From Comamonadaceae bacterium OS-1 (GTDB lineage Bacteria; Pseudomonadota; Gammaproteobacteria; Burkholderiales; Burkholderiaceae_C): DNA of 64,000 nt. Below, one piece after another: positions 1 to 9,446 of this stretch (its first letter is position 1; every line of letters begins with the position of its first letter). A program made the position numbers and the translations under genes. Below the pieces are notes generated by a model. It was given only the letters and a program-made list of their open reading frames with translations, ran no database searches and had not been told where the DNA came from. Location of the stretch: NCBI GenBank assembly GCA_027923965.1, contig AP026969.1, positions 2,728,001 to 2,792,000 on the forward strand. The letters run 5' to 3'.

Positions 1-724
1 TCTCGAAGCGCTCTTGCATGCGTTTGCGCATGTCCATCACCGGGGCCATGTTGATCTCGTTGAACGTGGTCAGGATGGCGTTGGTGGATTGCGATTGCAG
101 CAGGCGCTCGGCTACGCGGGCACGCAGGCGGCTCATGGGCACGCGCTGCTCGGGGCGGTCGCCCAAATCAGGCGCGACGGTGGCCACCTGGGCCAGCGAC
201 TTGGTAGGCACGCCGGTGGGGATCACCGAAGCCGTCACCTTGGCAGTAGGAGGATTAGCCACGGCCGCCAGCACATCACCCTTGGTGACGCGGCCATCTT
301 TGCCGGAACCGGCTACCGAGCCAGCGGCCAGGGCGTTGTCGGCCATCAGCTTGGCCGCAGCGGGCATGGGCACACCGGCCATGGAGGTGCTGGCCACGGC
401 GGGCGCAGGGGCAGCGGCAGCAGCGGTGACGGCAGCGGCGGCGGCCACGGAGCCGGGCACAGGTGCCGCAGCACCGGCTTTGGCTTCAGTGTCGATGCGG
501 GCAATCAGTTGCTCGGCCATCACGGTGCTGCCATCAATCATCAGCAACTCGGTGATCACACCGGCGGCGGGTGCGGGCACTTCCAGCACGACTTTGTCGG
601 TTTCAACTTCGATCAGAATTTCGTCGATGGCCACTGCGTCGCCAACTTTTTTCTTCCACTGCAACAGGGTGGCTTCCGCCACGGACTCGGACAGTTGCGG
701 AACCTTCACTTCTACGATAGCCAT
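1..724 (-). CDS. sucB: 2-oxoglutarate dehydrogenase E2, dihydrolipoyl succinyltransferase (partial)
   Basis: E2 core of the 2-oxoglutarate dehydrogenase complex, which transfers the succinyl group to CoA in the TCA cycle. Only the N-terminal 241 residues are present; the catalytic domain lies beyond the left edge. The start MAIVEVKVPQ opens a lipoyl domain whose modified lysine is K44 in ETDKVVLEV. A long Ala/Pro linker follows, then an E3/E1-binding domain (KLMADNALAAGSVAGSGKDG) and the first catalytic-domain residues (RVPMSRLRARVAERL). It follows sucA on the same strand after 79 bp, the usual sucA-sucB order, and is probably cotranscribed with it. The Ala-rich linker is normal for E2 proteins. 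Confidence 0.96.
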   Translation of the reverse strand, partial: MAIVEVKVPQLSESVAEATLLQWKKKVGDAVAIDEILIEVETDKVVLEVPAPAAGVITELLMIDGSTVMAEQLIARIDTEAKAGAAAPVPGSVAAAAAVTAAAAAPAPAVASTSMAGVPMPAAAKLMADNALAAGSVAGSGKDGRVTKGDVLAAVANPPTAKVTASVIPTGVPTKSLAQVATVAPDLGDRPEQRVPMSRLRARVAERLLQSQSTNAILTTFNEINMAPVMDMRKRMQERFE

Positions 725-803
725 TTAATTTTCTCCAAATCTTCCAACGGGGGGCGCAGGCACTGCACCGCAGAACAGCGGTGCAGTGGCAGATGCAGCC
801 GAT

Positions 804-3674
804 TTATTTTGTGAGGACGAAGCCTTTGAGCTTGCCAAACGCGCCATCGACCAGCGACTTTTGCTGGTCCTGGTGCAGGTGCGAATAACCGGCTGCAGGG
901 GATGCCGAGGCCGCACGGCCCGAGTAACCCAGCTTTTGGCCTTCAACCATGTTTTCATGCAGGTAGTGCTGCACGAAGAACCAGGCACCCTGGTTTTGCG
1001 GCTCGTCCTGGCACCAGACCATTTCGGTCACGTTGGGGTACTTTTTGACTTCGGCGGCAAAGGCCTTGTGCGGGAAAGGGTAGAGCTGTTCCACGCGCAG
1101 GATCACCACGTCGTCGGCGCCCTTTTCTTCGCGCTTCTTGGCCAGGTCGTAGTAGACCTTGCCCGAGCAGGCGACGATGCGCTTGACCTTGTCGGCCTTG
1201 ACGTCCTTGTTCTCCGGAATGACGGTCTGGAAAACGCCCTTGGTGAATTCGCTCAGGGGCGATGCCGCATCCTTGGCGCGCAGCAGCGACTTGGGCGTCA
1301 TGATGACCAGCGGCTTGCGCAGGTTGCGCACCATCTGGCGGCGCAACAGGTGGAAGATCTGGCTGGCGGTGGTGGGCTGCACCACTTGCATATTGGTGTC
1401 GGCACTCAGTTGCATGAAGCGCTCCAGGCGGGCCGAGCTGTGCTCGGGGCCCTGGCCTTCGTAGCCGTGCGGCAGCATCAGGGTGATGCCATTGACGCGG
1501 CCCCACTTGACTTCGCCGGAGGCAATGAACTGGTCGATCACCACCTGGGCACCGTTGGCGAAGTCGCCAAACTGGGCTTCCCAGATCACGAAGGTGTTCG
1601 GGTCGTTCGATGCGTAGCCGTATTCGAACGCCAGCACCGCCTCTTCGGACAGGATGGAGTCGATCACGGTGAACGGTGCCTGGCCGTCGGCCACGTTTTG
1701 CAACGGGGTGTAGGTGCCTTCGTCGAACTTTTCACGGTCCTGGTCATGGATCACGGCATGGCGGTGGGTAAAGGTGCCACGGCCACAGTCTTCACCGCTC
1801 AAACGCACCGGGTAGCCGCTGGCCACCAGGGACGCAAAAGCCATGTGCTCGCCCATGCCCCAATCCACCGGAATGTCGCCCCGGCCCATCGCGGCGCGGT
1901 CGTCGTAGACCTTTTTCACCAGCGGGTGCGGGGTGATGTTGGCGGGGATGGCCGTCATCTTCTCGGCCAGGCGTTTCCACTCGGCCAGGGGAATGGCGGT
2001 GTCGCCTGCGTCGGTCCACTTGCGGTTCAGGTACGGCGACCAATCGACCGCGTACTTGCTCTTGAAGTTGGTGATAACCGGGTTGAAGGTGTTGATACCG
2101 GCATCGAGTGCTGCGCGCATGGCCTTGACCATGTCGTCGCCCAGCGTCTCGCCCATGCCTTGGGCGGTCAGCTTGTCGGCGTACAGCTTGCGGGTGCCGG
2201 GATGCTTGGCAATCTTGCGGTACATCAGCGGCTGGGTCATGGCCGGGGTGTCTTGCTCGTTGTGGCCCAGCTTGCGGAAGCAGATGATGTCCACCACCAC
2301 GTCGCGTTGGAACTCCATGCGGTAGTCCAGTGCGATCTGGGTGGCCAGCACCACGGCTTCAGGATCGTCGCCGTTGACGTGCAGCACCGGCGCTTCGATC
2401 ATCTTGACGACGTCGGAGCAGTACAGCGTGGAGCGGCTGTCGCGCGGGTCGCTGGTGGTGAAGCCAATCTGGTTGTTGATGACGATGTGCACCGTGCCGC
2501 CCGTGAAGTAGCCACGGGTTTCGGCCAGCGCCAGGGTTTCCATCACCACGCCCTGGCCGGCAAAGGCCGCGTCGCCGTGCACCAGCACGGGCAGCACCTG
2601 CTTGCCCAGCGGGTCGGCGCGTCGGTCCATGCGCGAACGCACCGAGCCTTCCACCACGGGGTTGACGATTTCCAGGTGCGAGGGGTTGAAGGCCAGCGTC
2701 AAATGCACCGGACCGCCAGGGGTGGACACGTCGGAGCTGAAGCCCTGGTGGTATTTCACGTCGCCAGAAGGCAGATCTTCGGGGGCGGTGTGGTCGAATT
2801 CGGCGAACAGGTCGGCAGGCACCTTGCCCAGCGAGTTGACCAGCACGTTCAGGCGGCCACGGTGGGCCATGCCGATGACGATTTCTTGCAGGCCCTTGCT
2901 GCCGCCGGTCTGGATCAGTTCGTCCATCGAGGCGATGAAGCTTTCGCCGCCTTCGAGCGAGAAGCGCTTTTGGCCGACGAACTTGGTGTGCAGGAAACGT
3001 TCCAGGCCTTCGGCGGCGGTGATGCGGTCCAGAATGTGCAGCTTCTTCTCTTTGGAGAAGTTGGGCTTGCTGCGGATGCTTTCCAGCTTTTGCTGCCACC
3101 AGCGCTTTTTGTTCTGGTCGGTGGTGTACATGTACTCGGCGCCGATGGTGCCGCAATACGTTTCACGCAGGGCGTTCATCAGGTCGCGCAGCGACATGGT
3201 TTCTTTGCCGAAGAAGGTGTTGCTGGTGTTGAACACGGTTTCCTGGTCGGCATCGGTGAAACCGTAGAACGCGGGGTCCAGCTCAGGGATGTTTTCGCGC
3301 TCGGTGCGTTTCAGGGGGTCCAGGTCGGCCCAGCGGGCACCCACGTTGCGGTAGGCGGCAATCAGCTGCTGCACGGCGGTGCGCTTGCGGCCCATTTCGG
3401 AGTCGGCACTGGCCACCACAACTTTGGTCTGGCCTTTTTTGGCGCGCTCGGCGAAGGCATTGACCACCGGCAGATGCGGCACGTCTTTGGCATTGCTGCC
3501 ATCCACGGCGGGCACGTTCTGGAGCGCGTCAAAGTAGTCGCGCCAGTTGTCGGGCACGCTGCCGGGATTGCTCAGGTAGTTTTCGTAAAGCTCTTCGACA
3601 TAGGGCGCATTGCCGCCGAAGAGATAGGTGTTGCCCTGGTAGGCGCTGTACACCGTAGACACTGGATCACTCAT
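804..3674 (-). CDS. sucA: 2-oxoglutarate dehydrogenase E1 component
   Basis: Thiamine-diphosphate-dependent decarboxylase that starts the 2-oxoglutarate dehydrogenase reaction. At 956 residues it has the normal family length. Visible features are the short N-terminal region with LFGGNAPYVEELY, the active-site stretch FIASMDELIQTGG followed by IGMAHRGRLNVL, the ThDP/Mg stretch VHGDAAFAGQGVV with VINNQIGFTTS, and the C-terminal pyrimidine-binding region (RLSGEDCGRGTFTHRHA, LPHGYEGQGPEHSSARLERF). The start MSDPVSTVYSAY matches homologues. It is the first gene of the sucAB pair; the 270 bp upstream hold its promoter region and a dispersed repeat. Nothing is unusual about the gene itself. Confidence 0.98.
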   Translation of the reverse strand: MSDPVSTVYSAYQGNTYLFGGNAPYVEELYENYLSNPGSVPDNWRDYFDALQNVPAVDGSNAKDVPHLPVVNAFAERAKKGQTKVVVASADSEMGRKRTAVQQLIAAYRNVGARWADLDPLKRTERENIPELDPAFYGFTDADQETVFNTSNTFFGKETMSLRDLMNALRETYCGTIGAEYMYTTDQNKKRWWQQKLESIRSKPNFSKEKKLHILDRITAAEGLERFLHTKFVGQKRFSLEGGESFIASMDELIQTGGSKGLQEIVIGMAHRGRLNVLVNSLGKVPADLFAEFDHTAPEDLPSGDVKYHQGFSSDVSTPGGPVHLTLAFNPSHLEIVNPVVEGSVRSRMDRRADPLGKQVLPVLVHGDAAFAGQGVVMETLALAETRGYFTGGTVHIVINNQIGFTTSDPRDSRSTLYCSDVVKMIEAPVLHVNGDDPEAVVLATQIALDYRMEFQRDVVVDIICFRKLGHNEQDTPAMTQPLMYRKIAKHPGTRKLYADKLTAQGMGETLGDDMVKAMRAALDAGINTFNPVITNFKSKYAVDWSPYLNRKWTDAGDTAIPLAEWKRLAEKMTAIPANITPHPLVKKVYDDRAAMGRGDIPVDWGMGEHMAFASLVASGYPVRLSGEDCGRGTFTHRHAVIHDQDREKFDEGTYTPLQNVADGQAPFTVIDSILSEEAVLAFEYGYASNDPNTFVIWEAQFGDFANGAQVVIDQFIASGEVKWGRVNGITLMLPHGYEGQGPEHSSARLERFMQLSADTNMQVVQPTTASQIFHLLRRQMVRNLRKPLVIMTPKSLLRAKDAASPLSEFTKGVFQTVIPENKDVKADKVKRIVACSGKVYYDLAKKREEKGADDVVILRVEQLYPFPHKAFAAEVKKYPNVTEMVWCQDEPQNQGAWFFVQHYLHENMVEGQKLGYSGRAASASPAAGYSHLHQDQQKSLVDGAFGKLKGFVLTK

Positions 3675-3858
3675 ATTCCGCTGACCTCCGTTTCCCTGAA
3701 GGAAACATTAGCTGGTTAAAGCTGGGTTTAATTAACCTTCCGCGACACGGCTGGACCGATTGGCGGATGCGACTGTGGCAGGAAGGGCCTAGTTCGGAGC
3801 GGATTATCACCGCAATGCGGACGGCAATCGCCCGGTTACCAGCAAAGAACAGGTAAAT

Positions 3859-3916
3859 GCTCTGCTTTTTATAGCTGCTTGCGCTGACAGGGTAAGCACA
3901 AGCGCTACTATTTATT
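3859..3916 (+). repeat. Dispersed palindromic element, copy 1
   Basis: Contains TAGCTGCTTGCGCTGAC, then GGTAAGCACAAGCGCTAC, with T-rich flanks. Same family as the copies listed below. It lies between the starts of sucA and the end of the isochorismatase-like gene. Confidence 0.7.
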
Positions 3917-3944
3917 TAAATTTGCGTGTGGCGCGGGCGAAACA

Positions 3945-4544
3945 TTACTTGACCAAAGCCTGGATGGCCTTGAAATCGGCATGCTCGGCGGTGCGCAACC
4001 ACTCGAACAGCACCATCTCGGTGGTCACCAGCTCGGCACCGGCACCGGCCAGGCGGTCAAACGCCGCGTCGCGGTTGCGCTCGGTGCGCGAGCTGCAGGC
4101 ATCGGTGACCACCCAGACCTCGAACTCGTCTTCCAGCAGGTCCAGCGCCGTCTGCAGCAGGCAGATGTGCGCCTCGCAGCCCGCGATGACGATGGTGTTG
4201 CGCTCTTCTCCGGCGCTGGACTTTTGCAGGTGTTTTGGCAGGCTGCGGGCATTGCCCTGCACCGGTTTGGCGGGCGGGCGCAGCCATTCACCCAAGCCCT
4301 CTTCCACGCCGCTGAACTGCATCTTGCTCAGCGTGTTGCGGCACAAGGCGCGCAACTCAGGCGGGTTCTCGCCCAGCTTGGACGGGTTTTGCTCGGTGCC
4401 CCAGGCGGGCACGTCCAGCAAATCGGCGGCCTGTGCCAGCCGCAGGGCGTTGGCGACGACCGCCGCGTTGTCAAAAATGGCGGGCAGCAGGCGGGTTTGG
4501 TAATCGACCAGCACCAGCTGGGATTCGGAGGCATCGAGCAACAT
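3945..4544 (-). CDS. Isochorismatase-family cysteine hydrolase
   Basis: A 199-residue protein of the isochorismatase-like hydrolase superfamily. It has the family's N-terminal strand with the catalytic Asp (LVLVDYQTRLLP), a candidate catalytic Lys near LSKMQFSG, and the nucleophile Cys in IVIAGCEAHICLLQTAL, followed by the typical EVWVVTDACSSRT. The family hydrolyses amides or enol ethers; the substrate cannot be read from sequence. Members of the YcaC-like branch are often annotated only as hydrolases. An RBBP9-type hydrolase gene ends 28 bp upstream on the same strand, so the two may be cotranscribed. No pathway context points to enterobactin or nicotinamide metabolism. Confidence 0.85.
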   Translation of the reverse strand: MLLDASESQLVLVDYQTRLLPAIFDNAAVVANALRLAQAADLLDVPAWGTEQNPSKLGENPPELRALCRNTLSKMQFSGVEEGLGEWLRPPAKPVQGNARSLPKHLQKSSAGEERNTIVIAGCEAHICLLQTALDLLEDEFEVWVVTDACSSRTERNRDAAFDRLAGAGAELVTTEMVLFEWLRTAEHADFKAIQALVK

Positions 4545-4572
4545 GGGGTTCCTAAGGAAAAGCAGCCCCCAA

Positions 4573-5136
4573 TTAAACCGCAGTTGCCGTGTCCTTCCGG
4601 GCTTGCAAGGCCTGCCCTGTCAGGGATGCCAGCAAAGCCAGCCCCAGCGGCCACTCGCCGTGGCCCGAGGCGATATTGATGTGCCCTGCATCCGGCATGC
4701 GCACCAGCTCGCTGCCCCAGGCGCGCGCATAGGCCCCGGCCAGCCGCACCGGGCAATACGGGTCGTTGCTGCTGGCCACCAGCACGCTGCGGTACGGCAG
4801 CCGGGCATAGGGCACGGGTGCGAAATCGCTCAGCACCGCCCGGCGCTCCGGATCGGCCGGGGCCACCAGCAAAGCCCCCTGGATGCGTTCCTCCGCCTCG
4901 GGCGGCAAATGCGCCGTGGCGATGCAGCCCAGGCTGTGCGCCACCACCACCACCGGGCCGGGGCGGACCAGGATGGCGTGGGTGATGGAAGCGATCCAGG
5001 CGGCGCGGGACGGGGTGATCCAGTCGTCCTGGTCCACCCGCTCCACCCCGGCAAACTGCTCGGCCCACAGGCTTTGCCAATGGCCGGGGCCGGAATTGCG
5101 CCAGCCGGGGACGATGAGGATGCGGGGCGTTGTCAT
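4573..5136 (-). CDS. RBBP9/YdeN-type alpha/beta hydrolase
   Basis: Small 187-residue serine hydrolase of the RBBP9/YdeN (DUF1234-like) group. It begins with the family signature ILIVPGWRNSGPGHWQSLW. The nucleophile elbow is AHSLGC, a candidate acid lies in ASSNDPYCP, and the catalytic His is in DAGHINIASGHGEWPLG, which is highly typical of the family. No signal peptide is visible, so it is cytoplasmic. Physiological substrates of the family are mostly unknown. It sits just upstream of the isochorismatase-like gene on the same strand, so a two-gene operon is likely. The family call is secure; the function is not. Confidence 0.88.
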   Translation of the reverse strand: MTTPRILIVPGWRNSGPGHWQSLWAEQFAGVERVDQDDWITPSRAAWIASITHAILVRPGPVVVVAHSLGCIATAHLPPEAEERIQGALLVAPADPERRAVLSDFAPVPYARLPYRSVLVASSNDPYCPVRLAGAYARAWGSELVRMPDAGHINIASGHGEWPLGLALLASLTGQALQARKDTATAV

Positions 5137-5252
5137 GGCCCGGATTGTGGAGAAGGTGGCGGCAGAAACAAACGACGCAATCGTGGTTTGCTTATGCGCA
5201 TAAGTTCAGAACCAGAAGGCTGAACGCCGCACCCTTCTCAAGACGCGGCTGC

Positions 5253-8200
5253 TCAGCCCTGGATCCGTTCCAACGTGCCCATCGACCCCATCGTCTGCAC
5301 AAAAGCCTCGAACTCCGCCACCGGCAGCGGGCGGCTGAACAGGTAGCCCTGGTAGGCGTGGCAGCCCTGGTGGGCCAGAAACAGGCGCTGGGCTTCGGTT
5401 TCCACGCCTTCGGCCATCACGGCAAGGCCCAGGCTGTCGCCCAGGGCGATGACCATTTTGGCGATGGCGGCGTCGTTGGGGTCGGTCAGGATGTCGCGCA
5501 CAAAACCCTGGTCAATTTTCAGCTGGTCCAAGGGCAGCAGCTTGAGGTGCGACAGTGACGAGTAGCCGGTGCCGAAGTCGTCCAGCGAAAAGCCCACGCC
5601 CACGGCCTTGAGCGCCGCCATCTTGGCGATCACCCCCTCGATATGGGCCACCAGCATGCCCTCGGTCAGCTCCAGCTTGAGGCGCTGCGCCCGGGCACCG
5701 GTGCGCGCCAGCACGGCCAGCACCTGGTCCACAAAGTCACTTTGCTGGAACTGGCGCGGACTGACGTTGACGGCCACCGTGAGGTGCGCAAACGCGGGTA
5801 GCGTGGCCCACAGCGCCAGCTGGGTGCAGGCGGTTTCCAGCACCCACAGGCCCAGCGGCAGGATCAGCCCGGTGTCTTCGGCCAGCGGAATGAATTCGGC
5901 CGGGGACACCATGCCACGCACGGGGTGCCGCCAGCGCACCAGGGCCTCCACGCCGGTGAGTTGCGCTTCGCCGACGATTTGCGGCTGGTAGTAGAGCTGT
6001 AGCTGGTGGCCCACCAGGGCTTCGCGCAGGCCCATTTCCAGCGCGGCACGGGCGGTGACCACGGCCTGCATGTGGGGATCGAAGAACCGCAGGGTGTTGC
6101 GGCCCGCGCTCTTGGCCTGGTACATGGCCAGATCGGCGCGTTTCAGGGGTTCCTCGATGCCTTCGTCCATCTCGCCAAACAGGGTGATGCCGATGCTGGG
6201 TGTGCTGTGGTGCACCACCCCGGCGAGCACGAAGTTCTGGTTCAGTACCGCCAGCACTTTTTCGCCCACGGTCTCGGCGTGGGTGACGGCCTCCAGGGTC
6301 TGCTGGCCCAGGTCTTCCAGCATCACCACAAATTCGTCGCCGCCCAGGCGGGCCACGGTGTCGCCCTTGCGGATGCAGGTGGACAGACGCCGCGCCACCT
6401 CTTGCAGCAGCAGGTCGCCCATGTGGTGGCCGTAGCTGTCGTTCAGGGTCTTGAAGTTGTCCAGGTCGACAAACAGCAGCGCGCCAAAGTGCTTGTCGCG
6501 GGCGTGGTTGGCCATGGTCAGTGCCAGCCGGTCCATCAGCAGGCGGCGGTTGGGCAGGCCGGTCAGGGGGTCGAAGAAAGCCAGGTTCTGGATCTGGTCT
6601 TCGGCGGCCTTGCGGTCGGTGATGTCGGTGAAAGTGTCCACGTAATGGGTCACCTGGCCGTGCTCGTCCTTGATGGCGGTGAGGGCAAACCAGCCGGGGA
6701 ACAGCTCGCCGTTTTTGCGCTTGTCCCAAATTTCACCCTGCCAGGAACCGGTGCGCTCCAGGCTGGCCAGCATCCCCTCAAAAAACGCCGCGTCGTGCCG
6801 GCCCGAGCGCAGCAGCTCAGACGGGGTCTGCCCCACCGCCTCGTGCGCGGCATAGCCGGTGATGTCGGTGAACGCCTGGTTGACCCGCAGAATGCGCCAG
6901 TTGCCATCGGTCACCAGCATGCCCTGTTGCGATTCGAACGCCGTGGCGGCAATGCGCAGCTCGACCTCGGCCCGCTTGCGCCCGGTGATGTCGCTGAGCA
7001 CGACGTGCACCGCCCTGGCCCCGTCAAACTGGATGGGGGTGCCCTGCACTTCCACGTCGATCAGCGTGCCGTCCAGCTTGAAGAAGCGCAGGGCCACCAC
7101 GCCCACGCGCTGCCCGCTTTGGGCCACGTACCGGGCGCGCTGTTGCGCCAACGCCAGCGACTCGGGGTGCAGCAACTGCGCCATCATCCGCCCCACCAGG
7201 TCCTGGGGCGAAGCGGCACCAAACAGCTGCACGGCCGCCGGGTTGGCGTAGACGATGCAGTCGTTCACGTGCACCACCACCGCCTCGGGCGACCATTCCA
7301 CCAGCGTGCGAAACCGCTCCTCGCTGTCGCGCAGGGCGTGCTCGCGCTGACCCAGGGTGACCAGCAGGTGGTTGAGCCCGCCGATCAGCTCCCCCACCTC
7401 GTCGTTTTGCTGGATGGCCAGCGGCTGCAAGGGCTGTTCGCGCTGCGCCGGATCGGCCAGCCGGGCCAGGGTGTGCACGGCCTCCAGCATCGGGGCCAGT
7501 TGGCGGCGCAGCATCCACCAGGTGAGCACCCCGGCCAGCAAGGTGAGCCCCAGCGTGGCCAGCAGCATGCGCTGCTGCATGGTGCGGATGGGTGCGAAAG
7601 CCACGTCGGTAGGCAGCTCGGCAGCCACGGTCCAGCCCGACTCGGTAATGCGTTTGCTGGACACCAGCACCTCCACGCCCGCGCGGTTGCGCATCAGGTT
7701 GAAGCCTTCGTGGCCTTGCAGGATGTAGTCGGTCACCGGATCGGCAGCCGGTGCAGGCAGGGCCTCCAGGATACGGGTCTTGTCGCTGGCGGTGACGATC
7801 TGGCGCGACACCGGCGCGGTGAACACAATGGCACCGGTCTTGGCGTAGCGGTTATCGGTGATGCGGTCCAGAAAGTTGCGCCGGTGCAGGTTAGTCAGGC
7901 CCACCAGCACGCCCACCACCGCGCCCTCGGCATCGACGATGGGCACCGCCACCGGGAACACCGGGGCCTGCAGCGGCGGGTAGAAACTGGGATGGCCCAC
8001 GCTGGACTCGCCGCGCCGGAGCGCAGCCTGGATGGCATCTTGCCCCACCGGCGGGCCGGGCATCCAGCCCACGGGCAAGCCGTCGGCATGCAGGGGCCGA
8101 CCATCCAGCCCATACACAATGAAACCGCCATTGAACAAGCTGACCAGCACCGGGCGCGTATCCAGGTAGCTTTGCAACACCCCCCACTGCGCGGGCGGCG

Positions 8201-8462
8201 TGTGGGTGAGCATGCCCGCCAAGGTGGCCAGGGGGCGCAGGCGCTGGTCGAGTTCGCTGTCTACCGCCATGGCGGCGGCGCTGACGGCGGCCACCTGCTG
8301 CTCGCCCAGCATGGCCGTCATGTCGTCGCGCAGCACATCGCTGGCGTAGAAAGACAACGACCAGATACCCGCCAGAAAAATCGCCAGGGTGCTCAGCGTG
8401 ATCCGGGTTTTCAGCGATCGCCACGGAAACACCCGGGGCGCAGCAAGATGGCTACTCAACAT
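5253..8462 (-). CDS. Membrane sensor diguanylate cyclase/phosphodiesterase (Cache-HAMP-PAS-PAS-GGDEF-EAL)
   Basis: A 1069-residue cyclic-di-GMP enzyme. A membrane segment near residues 15-45 is followed by a periplasmic double-Cache-like region to about 285, a second membrane segment (MLLATLGLTLLAGVLTWWML), HAMP, and two PAS domains (about 385-500 and 505-625). The GGDEF domain has an intact active site (ARLGGDEFVVMLED). An RKGD motif five residues upstream fits the allosteric inhibition site. The EAL domain keeps EALVRW, ELTEG, DDFGTGYSS, KIDQGF and AEGVETEAQ, so both activities look chemically possible. It probably couples a periplasmic ligand to biofilm or motility control. It stands alone between unrelated genes. 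Which activity dominates cannot be told from sequence. Confidence 0.95.
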   Translation of the reverse strand: MLSSHLAAPRVFPWRSLKTRITLSTLAIFLAGIWSLSFYASDVLRDDMTAMLGEQQVAAVSAAAMAVDSELDQRLRPLATLAGMLTHTPPAQWGVLQSYLDTRPVLVSLFNGGFIVYGLDGRPLHADGLPVGWMPGPPVGQDAIQAALRRGESSVGHPSFYPPLQAPVFPVAVPIVDAEGAVVGVLVGLTNLHRRNFLDRITDNRYAKTGAIVFTAPVSRQIVTASDKTRILEALPAPAADPVTDYILQGHEGFNLMRNRAGVEVLVSSKRITESGWTVAAELPTDVAFAPIRTMQQRMLLATLGLTLLAGVLTWWMLRRQLAPMLEAVHTLARLADPAQREQPLQPLAIQQNDEVGELIGGLNHLLVTLGQREHALRDSEERFRTLVEWSPEAVVVHVNDCIVYANPAAVQLFGAASPQDLVGRMMAQLLHPESLALAQQRARYVAQSGQRVGVVALRFFKLDGTLIDVEVQGTPIQFDGARAVHVVLSDITGRKRAEVELRIAATAFESQQGMLVTDGNWRILRVNQAFTDITGYAAHEAVGQTPSELLRSGRHDAAFFEGMLASLERTGSWQGEIWDKRKNGELFPGWFALTAIKDEHGQVTHYVDTFTDITDRKAAEDQIQNLAFFDPLTGLPNRRLLMDRLALTMANHARDKHFGALLFVDLDNFKTLNDSYGHHMGDLLLQEVARRLSTCIRKGDTVARLGGDEFVVMLEDLGQQTLEAVTHAETVGEKVLAVLNQNFVLAGVVHHSTPSIGITLFGEMDEGIEEPLKRADLAMYQAKSAGRNTLRFFDPHMQAVVTARAALEMGLREALVGHQLQLYYQPQIVGEAQLTGVEALVRWRHPVRGMVSPAEFIPLAEDTGLILPLGLWVLETACTQLALWATLPAFAHLTVAVNVSPRQFQQSDFVDQVLAVLARTGARAQRLKLELTEGMLVAHIEGVIAKMAALKAVGVGFSLDDFGTGYSSLSHLKLLPLDQLKIDQGFVRDILTDPNDAAIAKMVIALGDSLGLAVMAEGVETEAQRLFLAHQGCHAYQGYLFSRPLPVAEFEAFVQTMGSMGTLERIQG

Positions 8463-8619
8463 TCCAATCCATGCAAAACCTCTCCGGTCGGTGCGGTGGG
8501 TCCCAAGACCCCAAACCTCAGAAAGTTACGATTTGTATCGACGTAGCCGAACTGTAACCGCACACCGCCCGCAGGCCCGGCCAGAAGCCCTACCGGCGCA
8601 TCCGAAAGGCCCCAATTTT

Positions 8620-8676
8620 TAAATGATTCAGGCCGATTGCGCTTATCCAGCAAGCACAAGCAGCTCCTAAAAGTGA
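8620..8676 (-). repeat. Dispersed palindromic element, copy 2
   Basis: On the plus strand the core reads GATTGCGCTTATCC, then AGCAAGCACAAGCAGCTCC, followed by TAAAAG. This is the consensus in reverse orientation. It lies between the start of the GGDEF-EAL gene and the end of the WYL regulator. Confidence 0.7.
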
Positions 8677-8688
8677 AGCACGCCTGCG

Positions 8689-9375
8689 TCAGCAGGCCAC
8701 CGTGCGCAAAAAGTCAGCCAGAGTGCGGCCCGCCTCGGGGCGAAAAGGCGTGTCCAGCACCGCCACGCTCTGCATGCGGTCCACGCGAAAGCTGCGAAAG
8801 TCCTGCCGCACCTCGCACCAGGCCACCAGCGTCCAGGTACGGCCCCAGTAAAAGCAGCCCAGCGGCTGCACCGTGCGCTGGCTGCTGGCCTCCTTGGCAT
8901 CGAAGTAGTCCATGTGGATCTTGCGGCGCAGCCCAATCGCCTCGCGCAGGGTCTGCAGGTGGGCGCGTACCGGGGCCGTCAGACCGTTGTAGCTGGTGGG
9001 TGGCGCGTACAGGGCCAGGCTCTCGGCAGCGGCGCGGGCGGCGGGTGGCAGGATGGACAGCATCTTGCCCAGCGCGTCCTCCGCCGCCAGGGCCAGCGGT
9101 GCATCCAGCCAGGGCTGCGACAGGCGCACCGCCGCCACCAGGGCCTTGGCCTCCTCCTGGCTAAACATCAGCGGCGGCAGGTCGAAACCCGCGCCAAAGC
9201 GGTAGCCCACGCCCGGCTCGCCCTCGATGGGCACGCCCTGGCGCTGCAGATCGGCCACGTCGCGGTACACGGTGCGCTCGGAAATTTCCAGCCGCTCGGC
9301 CAGAAACGCCGCCGTGGACAAGCGCCGCCCGCGCACCAGCTGCACCAGATGGAAAAGGCGGTCGGCACGGCGCAT
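8689..9375 (-). CDS. YafY-type HTH/WYL transcriptional regulator
   Basis: A 228-residue cytoplasmic regulator. Residues 1-60 form an HTH_11-type helix-turn-helix (RLFHLVQLVRGRRLSTAAFL, then ERTVYRDVADLQRQGVPIEG). The WYL domain lies around 135-215, with the typical IHMDYFDAKE and YWGRTWTLVAWCEVRQDFRSF stretches. WYL domains bind small ligands or nucleic acid, and many members are repressors of neighbouring genes. The gene lies downstream of a GyrI-like protein, separated from it by a dispersed repeat copy. Such YafY-type regulators often accompany VOC, GyrI or similar small-molecule genes, which fits this neighbourhood. Its target is unknown. Confidence 0.9.
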   Translation of the reverse strand: MRRADRLFHLVQLVRGRRLSTAAFLAERLEISERTVYRDVADLQRQGVPIEGEPGVGYRFGAGFDLPPLMFSQEEAKALVAAVRLSQPWLDAPLALAAEDALGKMLSILPPAARAAAESLALYAPPTSYNGLTAPVRAHLQTLREAIGLRRKIHMDYFDAKEASSQRTVQPLGCFYWGRTWTLVAWCEVRQDFRSFRVDRMQSVAVLDTPFRPEAGRTLADFLRTVAC

Positions 9376-9379
9376 TTTT

Positions 9380-9446
9380 ATAAGCCTTTTAGGCCTCTAT
9401 CGCTTATTCTATAAGCGTTACAAGCTACTAAAATCATAGCATTTTT
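9380..9446 (-). repeat. Dispersed palindromic element, copy 3
   Basis: Reads AGGCCTCTATCGCTTATTC, then TATAAGCGTTACAAGCTAC on the plus strand, i.e. the consensus reversed. It fills nearly all the gap between the GyrI-like gene and the WYL regulator, so it sits in the regulator's 5' region. Confidence 0.75.

Noticed and set aside
786..3719. 977-codon open frame antisense to sucA
   Set aside because: It mirrors sucA codon by codon, is His/Gly/Val-rich as antisense frames of GC-rich genes are, and has no protein-like motifs.
6006..8546. 846-codon open frame antisense to the GGDEF-EAL gene
   Set aside because: The true gene has many intact enzyme motifs; the antisense frame is compositionally aberrant (His/Gln/Gly).
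8463..8620. Possible small gene before the GGDEF-EAL start
   Set aside because: Open frames here are short, without ribosome sites or conserved motifs.
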